Of a DNA stretch of 64,000 nucleotides, positions 54,493 through 61,946 are shown one piece after another. The stretch spans positions 1,286,501 to 1,350,500 of the forward strand of contig JADKFU010000005.1 in the NCBI GenBank assembly GCA_016717285.1, read 5' to 3'. A program made the translations under genes and the position numbers. This DNA comes from Chitinophagaceae bacterium. Its GTDB lineage: Bacteria > Bacteroidota > Bacteroidia > Chitinophagales > UBA10324. The notes under the pieces were generated by a model. The model had not been told where the DNA came from, did no database searches, and saw only the letters and a program-made list of their open reading frames with translations. Each line of letters begins with the position of its first letter. Position 1 is the first letter of the stretch.

Positions 54493-55245
54493 ATGACAAC
54501 AGAACAACTAAATAAAGTTGCCAAAATCACTTTGATATTTTGGCTGATGAAAATTGTCGCCACGACGCTTGGCGAAACGCTTGGCGATTTTATTTCCATG
54601 ACTTTGAATTTAGGTTATACCGTAGGTATTGCAATTACACTTGCATTTTTCCTTGTTGTATTACTCACACAACTCTCAGTCAAGAAATATATTCCTGTCA
54701 TTTACTGGCTTGTTATTGTCGGCACTACAACTTTAGGAACAGAAATTTCAGATTACATTGACAGAACACTTCACTTGGGTTACACCCTTGGAAGTTTCTT
54801 GCTTGTAAGTTGCTTAGTTCTGACATTGTATCTATGGTTTAAGAAATACAAGAACCTTGAAGTTTATCCAATCACCGACAAACAAAAAGAATTTTATTAC
54901 TGGACAGCAATTCTTTTCTCAAACAGTTTAGGAACTGCGTTTGGTGATTTTCTTGGTGACTACTTTGGACTAAGTTATCTACAAGGTGCTTTCGTGACTG
55001 GTGGAGTAATTCTTATTGTTGTTCTTCTTCACAACCTTACTAAAATAAATCACATCATTTTGTTTTGGGTTGCCTTTGTTTTCACCCGACCATTCGGTGC
55101 AACATTTGGCGACTTTTTAACGAAGCCACTTAACAAAGGCGGTTTGCATCTTGGGACTTTAAACTCATCACTTGTTTCAACACTAGTAATGATTGTTCTG
55201 CTTTTTATTGCTTACCGACAACATAAACTTGAACCGACAACGTAA
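54493..55245 (+). CDS. DUF347 repeat membrane protein
   Basis: A 250-residue membrane protein with four copies of a DUF347-type repeat: TTLGETLGDFISMTLNLGYT (near 21), TTLGTEISDYIDRTLHLGYT (near 76), NSLGTAFGDFLGDYFGLSYL (near 139), and RPFGATFGDFLTKPLNKGGL (near 198), each followed by a membrane helix. About eight helices in all. The conserved Gly-Asp pairs could line a pore or bind cation. The family has no proven substrate. In many genomes it neighbours PepSY-type or two-component genes, as here. Confidence 0.85.
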   Translation: MTTEQLNKVAKITLIFWLMKIVATTLGETLGDFISMTLNLGYTVGIAITLAFFLVVLLTQLSVKKYIPVIYWLVIVGTTTLGTEISDYIDRTLHLGYTLGSFLLVSCLVLTLYLWFKKYKNLEVYPITDKQKEFYYWTAILFSNSLGTAFGDFLGDYFGLSYLQGAFVTGGVILIVVLLHNLTKINHIILFWVAFVFTRPFGATFGDFLTKPLNKGGLHLGTLNSSLVSTLVMIVLLFIAYRQHKLEPTT

Positions 55246-55317
55246 TGAATGTAAATTTCGTTGGATAAACTCTCTGCAAAGCTGTAAAAGTAGCACTTCG
55301 GACGGACAGTAGCCCAG

Positions 55318-55381
55318 CCGCTAACATATAAGGATTAAACGCGCGCAGCGAAGCAGCGACTTAATACTTATATGTTAGCGG
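55318..55381. repeat. attC-like palindromic element R6
   Basis: Arms 55318-55338 and 55361-55381 are inverted repeats with 20 of 21 bases matching, ending CCGCTAAC and GTTAGCGG. The 22-base loop is GC-rich (CGCGCGCAGCGAAGCAGC). This is the most regular element of the series. Confidence 0.9.
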
Positions 55382-55447
55382 CAAATCTTGTACGAGACAC
55401 TAATTTCAAAACTATTAGCGTTTAATATCCTTAAATAATAATTCAAA

Positions 55448-56989
55448 ATGAAATTAACATATGTATCTCACGCATCGCTATTGATTGAACTCCAGAATTT
55501 AAAAGTGCTAACTGACCCGTGGTTTAATGGTGCAGCTTACTTAAATCAATGGCACGTATTTCCTAAGCCTGTTGATACATCTTTCGTCAGCGATATAACA
55601 CACATCATTCTTACTCACGGACATGAAGACCATCTGCATGTCCCGACTTTACAACTGATGAACAAGAACGCCCGGATTTATTTCCCTTACACCTGGAAGA
55701 ACGGAACAAAAGAACTTCTGCAATCTATCGGCTTTAAAAATATCCGGGAGGTTCCTTCATTCAATAGAATAAAATTATCAGATAGTTTGTCAATGACTTT
55801 CATCGTAAATGGTCTTGATGCTTTTGTAACTTATGAATGTGAAGGGAAAGTCTATGTAAACCTGAACGATGCTCTTAATGCATCGCACTGGGCTTTTGTA
55901 GAAATATTTACCAAAATGATCCGTAAGAGGTGGAAACAAGTTGATTTATTAATTTGTGGTTTAGGAGGGGCAAGTTATTTTCCAAATACAGTTCATGCGC
56001 CAAACAAAGACGACCATGAAATTGCGCTGTTGCGAGAGCAGTTTCTTGCTCACAAGTTTTGCGAAATTGTTGAGGAAATAAAACCTGTTGATATTTTTTC
56101 GTTTGTTCCCGGGTTTGCATTACTTGAACAGGACAAACAGTGGATAAACAAAATGAAGTTTTCAAGAAGCAATCTGGAACAGTATTATAAAGACTTCTTT
56201 GACAAAAAATCGACTATAAGATTTTTCAATCTCCTTCCCGGAGACAACATTGAAAATAATCTGTGGAATAAAACATCTCCTTATCACGAACAAGCTATAG
56301 ATGATAATCTTAGTCATCTGCTTGACAAGCAATATGCAGATGAAATTGTAAAAGCAAATTCATTTGAAGTTCAGCCGACAACGATTGTGAATAAATTGCA
56401 GGAACAGCTACAAACTATTCTTCCTGTCAGCAGTAGCGGGATTGCCAGTGAACTTTTGAGGCAAATTAATTTTGTGATTTCGTTGAAAGACGTAGAAAAA
56501 GAAATTTTCATTCACTGTTATTTTGAGAGTGAAGAATTAAAAACAAAAGTTGTTTATGAAATTCCGGGTAATTCAAACCTGACAATCAAAACATATTCTT
56601 TCCGACTGAAACATGCACTCACTGAATTGTGGGGTGGCGATGTTTTCTTCATTGGATACGGAGCTGACATTTATGTAACAGACGAATCTTGCTTAAAAGA
56701 CAATATTGACATCGTGAGTTTACGACTACTTTCTCGTTTTCCTGCGGCATCACATACAATGATTCGTGAACCTGTGAGAGCAGCTCGTTATCTTTCAACT
56801 AATCCCACTTATGCTTACTTAGCACTCAAACAAAAAATTCAAATGGGAGGCAATCTGAACAAACTACCTTACAATGAAAGAGCACATTGGATTAATAAAG
56901 GGAAATGCGATGTTTGCCGCTTGTGTGACATCCCACTGCTTTCAGACGACTTTGGAGAACAACTTATAACAAAACAACTGACCGCATGA
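55448..56989 (+). CDS. MBL-fold metallo-hydrolase (UlaG-like) with C-terminal extension
   Basis: A 513-residue cytoplasmic protein. The first ~240 residues are a metallo-beta-lactamase fold: YVSHASLLIEL (5-15), TDPWFNG (22-28) and the metal motif HGHEDHLH (57-64), as in UlaG and CMP-NeuAc hydroxylase-like enzymes. The remaining ~270 residues are unassigned and end with a cysteine cluster KCDVCRLCDIPLL (near 492) that could bind metal. No Rieske domain is present. It is the only gene between R6 and the next core-like block. Substrate unknown. Confidence 0.75.
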   Translation: MKLTYVSHASLLIELQNLKVLTDPWFNGAAYLNQWHVFPKPVDTSFVSDITHIILTHGHEDHLHVPTLQLMNKNARIYFPYTWKNGTKELLQSIGFKNIREVPSFNRIKLSDSLSMTFIVNGLDAFVTYECEGKVYVNLNDALNASHWAFVEIFTKMIRKRWKQVDLLICGLGGASYFPNTVHAPNKDDHEIALLREQFLAHKFCEIVEEIKPVDIFSFVPGFALLEQDKQWINKMKFSRSNLEQYYKDFFDKKSTIRFFNLLPGDNIENNLWNKTSPYHEQAIDDNLSHLLDKQYADEIVKANSFEVQPTTIVNKLQEQLQTILPVSSSGIASELLRQINFVISLKDVEKEIFIHCYFESEELKTKVVYEIPGNSNLTIKTYSFRLKHALTELWGGDVFFIGYGADIYVTDESCLKDNIDIVSLRLLSRFPAASHTMIREPVRAARYLSTNPTYAYLALKQKIQMGGNLNKLPYNERAHWINKGKCDVCRLCDIPLLSDDFGEQLITKQLTA

Positions 56990-57301
56990 CAATGAGAAGC
57001 AGAGCAGCCGGTTATCGAGTAGTATAAAACTGTTACCAGTCTTTGCCCCTTTTAACGTAAGGCTGGTAAACTCGAAGTTTAAACCTCCATACAGAATCGG
57101 GAACGACTTAACGTTCAGTCCTTCGTTAGTGTGAGACCTCTTCGATTGATCGAAGCTCGTTGTCACCAACTACTATGACCTCTGCTGACTTCTCCACTCT
57201 CTTTACACGATGGAGACCTCCCTCACCCCGCGCACCCACTCCGATTGAACATACTTGCTTTATTAATAGCAATTGCATACTTACATTACTAACTTCGCGA
57301 A
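56990..57301. other. Gap with hairpins, no gene
   Basis: A stem TTACCAG (57033-57039) / CTGGTAA (57063-57069) and a palindrome CTTCGAT-TG-ATCGAAG (about 57139-57154) are visible. A TTCGTTAGTGTG word at 57122-57133 resembles the right end of the attC-like elements. The more GC-rich DNA at 57120-57240 is unlike its AT-rich neighbours and may be a mobile-element remnant. Confidence 0.4.
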
Positions 57302-57766
57302 ATGATTTCTCCAAATGTCAACATACTTCTTGCCGATGACGACCAAGATGATTGTCTTTTTTTCAAAGAGGCATTGGATGAACTGCAACTAAAAACCAAA
57401 CTCACTGCCGTGCATGACGGGGAACAACTCATGCTACTGCTCAACAAAAAAGCAGACAGCCAACCTGATCTCGTTTTTCTCGACCTCAACATGCCGCGCA
57501 AAAACGGATTCACCTGTTTGGAAGAAATAAAACGCAGCGAAAAATTAAAATCACTTCCCGTAATTATTTTCTCCACCTCTTATGACGAAAGCATTGCCGA
57601 CCTGCTTTACAAAAACGGAGCGCAACATTATATCTGTAAACCCGCTGATTTTTCTGAACTCAAAAAAGTAATTCACCAGGCGCTCACAATTGTGTCAGAA
57701 AAAAATACTTCACAACCGCGCAAAGAAAATTTCTTACTCAATACTTTAAAAGCAATTATTCTTTGA
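57302..57766 (+). CDS. Response regulator receiver protein (single domain)
   Basis: A 154-residue CheY-like protein. The acidic pocket is ADDDQDD (near 11-17), the phosphoacceptor aspartate is in LVFLDLNMPRKNG (near residue 61), followed by a conserved Thr/Ser (IFSTSY) and Lys (YICKPADFSE). No output domain. Such stand-alone receivers (Rcp1-like) usually partner histidine kinases. It lies one base before the CheB-CheR-kinase fusion, so the pair is likely one system. Confidence 0.92.
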   Translation: MISPNVNILLADDDQDDCLFFKEALDELQLKTKLTAVHDGEQLMLLLNKKADSQPDLVFLDLNMPRKNGFTCLEEIKRSEKLKSLPVIIFSTSYDESIADLLYKNGAQHYICKPADFSELKKVIHQALTIVSEKNTSQPRKENFLLNTLKAIIL

Positions 57767-57767
57767 C

Positions 57768-60700
57768 ATGAAAGCAACCTCAGCCAAAAAAATATCTCCT
57801 GAGAAAAAAGATGCCAAAGAAAATTCTTTTCCTGTAGTAGCCATTGGCGCATCAGCAGGCGGACTGGAAGCGATGATGGAGTTATTAAAACATCTTCCAC
57901 CTGACACGGGCATGGCTTTCATTTATGTGCAGCACCTTAGCCCCGACCACAAGAGCATGTTGACTGAAATTTTATCCAAGAAAACAAAAATGAAAGTGCA
58001 GGAAATTGACGACATGGATAAAATACAACCCGATAATCTTTTTATCATTCCATACAATAAAGGAATTGAAGTAACAGACGGGCACATAAAATTAATTCCC
58101 CGTTCAGAAACAAGTGCAGCCATTTCCATTGACCTTCTTTTCTCCTCACTTGCACACGCGCAAAAAGAAAGAGTTATCGGCATTGTTCTATCGGGCAGCG
58201 CAAGCGATGGCACAATCGGTATTAAAGACATTAAACAAGAAGGCGGATTAACTTTTGCACAGGATGATACTGCAAAATTCCAGAGCATGCCTCACTCTGC
58301 CATTGCCACGGGCATGGTTGATTTTATTTTATCGCCAAAGGAAATTGCACATGAATTAGAGCGCCTAAGCAAGCATCCGCTGATAAAAACCATTGGAGTA
58401 AAAAATGGTGAAGAAGATTTAATTGAGAACAGCAATCCCGATTTAAAAATTATTCTTAACCAATTACACAAAGCTAAAGGTGTTGATTTCAGCGCCTATA
58501 AAATGAACACTATCAAGAGGCGCATTATCCGCAGAATGTTGTTGTATAAAATAAAAACACTAAAAGAATATGCAAAACTGCTTACGCAAAAAAATGAAGA
58601 GATTGATATTCTCTATCAGGATTTATTGATTAATGTAACCAGTTTTTTCCGCGATACCGACACACATAAATATTTAAAAGAAAATCTTTTCCCGAAGTTG
58701 CTCAAAAGAAAAAAGACGGGAGGGTCGTTGCGTATCTGGGTTCCCGCATGTGCAACAGGCGAAGAAGCTTATTCTATTGCCATGATGTTGCTCGAAATTC
58801 AGGGAAGCGCAACAACTAACACACCCGTTCAGATTTTTGCGACCGACCTTAGCGAACAGGCAATCGGTAAAGCCCGCATTGGCGTTTACACCAAGAAGGA
58901 ATTGGAAACCGTGTCGCCAAAACGAATACAGCGTTTTTTTACCAAAGCCGATGGCAGCTTTCGTGTAAACAAAGCTGTGCGCGATATGGTGGTGTTTGCT
59001 CCGCACAATATTTTACGCGACCCGCCTTTTTCGCGCCTCGATTTTGTAAGTTGCTGCAACCTGTTTATTTATTTCGATAACGCAGCACAAAAAAAAGCCG
59101 TCAACACTTTTCATTATGCGTTAAATGATGATGGATTTTTAATGCTCGGCAAATCAGAAAGCATCAGTCAGTCGGCAAATCTTTTTACAAGCTCCAATAA
59201 AAAATTTAAAATATTTTCACGCAAAACAAATTCAGGCGCCCGCACATTGCCTGCACTGTCACCACGCTTTGCGCAAGATGGTGTTCCCGAAAAAAATATT
59301 CCGGTAACGGGCAAAAACAAAATTCCAAAAAACAATTTCGTTAATCATAACGGACTTGATAATGCTATTGATGCCGTGCTGCTTTCAGAATTTATGCCTG
59401 CAAGTGTTGTTATTAATCATCAAATGGAAATTGTACAGTTTCGCGGCACCACCGATTTATTTCTCACCCACCCAAAAGGCAAAGCCACTTTTAATATTTT
59501 AAAAATGGCACGACCTGAAATCGCTTTTGAATTGCGCAACGCTATTTCAAGAGTCCTTAAAACAAAACACCGCGTTCGCAAAAGCGGAATAGAAATAAAA
59601 ATAAATTCTGAAGTCAGAAGTATAAGCGTAGAAATTGTTCCGCTTAAAATAGCCCCGACAATTATAGGGGCGGATGAACCCCTGCTTTTAATTCTTTTCA
59701 CTGAACAGGAGCACACAGAAATTTATTCGCAAAATAATAAAGGCGGAAAAAATAATTCCCTTGCAAAGGACCGCAGGATAAGAAAATTGGAAGAAGAATT
59801 AGCAGCAGCACATGCTGATGCGCTTAGTATCTCGCAGGAGCAGGAAGCATTTACCGAAGAATTGCAAAGTGCCAGTGAAGAAGTGGTTTCAAGTAATGAA
59901 GAACTGCAAACCGTAAATGAAGAATTAGAAACTTCGAAAGAAGAAATTGAATCTGCTAACGAAGAACTCACCACCACCAACCAGGAATTACAAACGCGCA
60001 ACGACCTGCTCAATGAATCGTATGAATTTTCAGAAGCAATAGTGTCCACCATGCACGAACCCATGCTTGTTTTGGGAAAAGACCTTCGGGTAATATCTGC
60101 CAACAAGGCATTCTATAAAAAATTTGGTGTTACCGAAGAAGAAACAGAAGGAGTGCTTTTATACGACTTGGGAAATAAGCAATGGAATATTCCAGCATTA
60201 CGCGAACTGCTTGAAGACATCATTCCAAAAAATTCACAATTCTATAATTACGAAGTCAAACACACCTTCCTGCATTTAGGCGAAAAAATAATGTCGCTCA
60301 ATGCAAGGCGCATTATTCAAAAAACACACCGCAAACATTTAATCCTTCTAATTATTGCAGATGTTACAGAAGTAAGAAATTTATTTTTGGAAAAAGAATT
60401 GAGAGAAAAGGAACTGCATAAAAAAGAACTTGAGCAGCAAAAAACACAATCGGTTTTACTGGAAGAAACCGTTAAGCAACGCACAAGTGATTTAATGCAA
60501 GCCAACGAAGAACTTGAAAAAATGAACAAAGAACTTGAATCATTTACCTATATATCAAGCCATGATTTACAAGAGCCGCTTCGCAAAATTCAAACCTTCG
60601 CAGGAAGAATATTAGAAAAAGAAAATCAAAACTTATCCGCCAACGGAAAAAAGTATTTCCGCCTTATGCAGAATGCAGCAGAACGAATGCAGCAACTCAT

Positions 60701-61235
60701 ACGCGATTTACTTGCCTTCTCCCGCCTCAACACAGCAGAACGAAAATTTGAAATCACCGACCTCCATATTATTATAGAAGAAGTAAAAAAAGAATTTAAA
60801 GAAGCCATTGCCGAAAAACACGCCACGATAGCAGTAAAAGAAAATTGCGAAGTAAAAATTATTCCCTTCCAGTTTCGTCAACTCATGCACAACCTCATTG
60901 GCAACGCACTAAAATTTTCAAATCCGAAAATTCCACCGCACATAATAATAAAGAGTGTGAATATAAAATACAGCAAAATAAATATCACAAACCTTACACC
61001 GCAAAAGGAATACTGCCACATCACCATTTCCGACAACGGTATCGGTTTTGAAAAAGAATTTTCAGAGAAAATATTTGAAGTATTTCAGCGGCTTCACGGC
61101 AAAGAAGAATACGCAGGCACAGGCATCGGACTTGCCATCGTAAAAAAAATAGTTGACAATCACAACGGCATCATCACCGCAACAGGCGAACTGAATAAAG
61201 GAGCAACCTTTGATATTTATATTCCTGCAACCTGA
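57768..61235 (+). CDS. CheB-CheR-PAS-histidine kinase fusion protein
   Basis: A 1155-residue cytoplasmic signalling protein. Residues ~22-200 are a CheB methylesterase (GASAGGLEA with Ser29, QHLSPDH with His56, SGSASDGTIG). Residues ~235-485 are a CheR methyltransferase (NTIKRRIIRRML, INVTSFFRD, WVPACATGEEAYSIAMML). A long coiled coil (about 664-750, repeated SNEELQTVNEELETSKEE), a PAS domain (about 755-870) and a histidine kinase (HDLQEPLRK with His near 931; NALKFSNP; DNGIGFEKEF; GTGIGLAIVKK) follow. No methyl-accepting chemoreceptor is nearby, so the target of CheB/CheR is unknown. It follows the receiver by one base. Confidence 0.95.
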   Translation: MKATSAKKISPEKKDAKENSFPVVAIGASAGGLEAMMELLKHLPPDTGMAFIYVQHLSPDHKSMLTEILSKKTKMKVQEIDDMDKIQPDNLFIIPYNKGIEVTDGHIKLIPRSETSAAISIDLLFSSLAHAQKERVIGIVLSGSASDGTIGIKDIKQEGGLTFAQDDTAKFQSMPHSAIATGMVDFILSPKEIAHELERLSKHPLIKTIGVKNGEEDLIENSNPDLKIILNQLHKAKGVDFSAYKMNTIKRRIIRRMLLYKIKTLKEYAKLLTQKNEEIDILYQDLLINVTSFFRDTDTHKYLKENLFPKLLKRKKTGGSLRIWVPACATGEEAYSIAMMLLEIQGSATTNTPVQIFATDLSEQAIGKARIGVYTKKELETVSPKRIQRFFTKADGSFRVNKAVRDMVVFAPHNILRDPPFSRLDFVSCCNLFIYFDNAAQKKAVNTFHYALNDDGFLMLGKSESISQSANLFTSSNKKFKIFSRKTNSGARTLPALSPRFAQDGVPEKNIPVTGKNKIPKNNFVNHNGLDNAIDAVLLSEFMPASVVINHQMEIVQFRGTTDLFLTHPKGKATFNILKMARPEIAFELRNAISRVLKTKHRVRKSGIEIKINSEVRSISVEIVPLKIAPTIIGADEPLLLILFTEQEHTEIYSQNNKGGKNNSLAKDRRIRKLEEELAAAHADALSISQEQEAFTEELQSASEEVVSSNEELQTVNEELETSKEEIESANEELTTTNQELQTRNDLLNESYEFSEAIVSTMHEPMLVLGKDLRVISANKAFYKKFGVTEEETEGVLLYDLGNKQWNIPALRELLEDIIPKNSQFYNYEVKHTFLHLGEKIMSLNARRIIQKTHRKHLILLIIADVTEVRNLFLEKELREKELHKKELEQQKTQSVLLEETVKQRTSDLMQANEELEKMNKELESFTYISSHDLQEPLRKIQTFAGRILEKENQNLSANGKKYFRLMQNAAERMQQLIRDLLAFSRLNTAERKFEITDLHIIIEEVKKEFKEAIAEKHATIAVKENCEVKIIPFQFRQLMHNLIGNALKFSNPKIPPHIIIKSVNIKYSKINITNLTPQKEYCHITISDNGIGFEKEFSEKIFEVFQRLHGKEEYAGTGIGLAIVKKIVDNHNGIITATGELNKGATFDIYIPAT

Positions 61236-61252
61236 CAACTCCGAAAGCCCAC

Positions 61253-61316
61253 GCATTTGCAAGCACATTTTTTTGCAAACACGCAATGCAACGCTAAAAA
61301 AATAAAAGCTTGCAAG
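61253..61316. repeat. Palindromic element related to R1
   Basis: TTGCAAGC (61257-61264) and GCTTGCAA (61308-61315) are inverted. The segment 61271-61316 (TTTTGCAAACACGCAATGCA then ACGCTAAAA) aligns with the loop and right arm of R1 at 49157-49199. Confidence 0.65.
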
Positions 61317-61345
61317 TCACCGCACCCGAGATTGCAAGGGTTCAT

Positions 61346-61365
61346 TGCAAACTTGACACGACAAC
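61346..61365 (+). repeat. 20-base direct repeat, copy 2
   Basis: TGCAAACTTGACACGACAAC, identical to 49331-49350. Together the copies bracket 12 kb of accessory DNA. Confidence 0.85.
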
Positions 61366-61385
61366 TTTCCACCAGGGTAGCGTTT

Positions 61386-61808
61386 TCATGAACCCTTTCG
61401 CTTGCAGATAATTAGCTCCTGATTGTTTTTGTCTGATATTTCTGTGGGTCGCAAACCAGCAGGTGCGATTACAATCTTCAGCGAATCTCCGCCCAACTGA
61501 TAAGCAACGCTGACAGGCGTGGAATTGGTAAGCGTCTCCACTGGCTGAATAGTAATCAACTTCAGGTTGTCGGCGGAGTCCAACTTGAACGAATACTTCA
61601 TCTCCTTTCCGGTCTCGTCTATGAAGGTAACTTTATCTTTTCTGAAGACATACACGTAAGTCACATTCTTTTTGATGCCGTTCACGCTTTCTGATTGGGC
61701 CAACCAGACTCCTTGTATGTTTGCCTGGTCGGTAGATTTTGTTGCATCTCCAGCTACGCCACATGACAAAGCACAAACAATAACCAAAATAATGAGGGAG
61801 GTCTTCAT
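61386..61808 (-). CDS. Small lipoprotein with TIGR03067-like domain
   Basis: A 140-residue exported lipoprotein: signal peptide with lipobox ALSC (cysteine 16). The mature part has a lipocalin-like beta domain that begins IQGVWLAQSESVNGIKK and ends ISDKNNQELIICKRK, close to the TIGR03067 domain (first described in Planctomycetes). The pattern of alternating strands and the GVW start fit. The function is unknown; such domains are thought to bind small ligands. The gene lies between the accessory island and metG, behind a perfect 12-base inverted repeat. Confidence 0.7.
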   Translation of the reverse strand: MKTSLIILVIVCALSCGVAGDATKSTDQANIQGVWLAQSESVNGIKKNVTYVYVFRKDKVTFIDETGKEMKYSFKLDSADNLKLITIQPVETLTNSTPVSVAYQLGGDSLKIVIAPAGLRPTEISDKNNQELIICKRKGS

Positions 61809-61832
61809 AATGTCATTAGTATTAAAACGCCG

Positions 61833-61874
61833 AACTATACAATAGACTGCAATTTTGCAATTTATTGTATAGTT
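61833..61874. promoter_or_regulatory. Perfect inverted repeat upstream of the small lipoprotein gene
   Basis: Arms AACTATACAATA (61833-61844) and TATTGTATAGTT (61863-61874) are perfectly complementary, with an inner TGCAATTTTGCA. It may be an operator for the lipoprotein gene or the metG terminator read on the minus strand. Confidence 0.55.
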
Positions 61875-61946
61875 AGATTTTTATGAAACTCAAAAGAGCA
61901 GAGCATCCAACTAAAAAATCCCACCACTTTTTTAGCAGGAGGCAGA

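Noticed and set aside
55908..56165. Antisense frames within the MBL-fold gene and similar shadows in metG, pyrG and the kinase gene
   Set aside because: They lie wholly inside well-supported genes with known domains and show no independent signals.
49145..57133. A complete integron
   Set aside because: No IntI-type tyrosine recombinase, attI or Pc promoter was found in the window; only attC-like elements are claimed.
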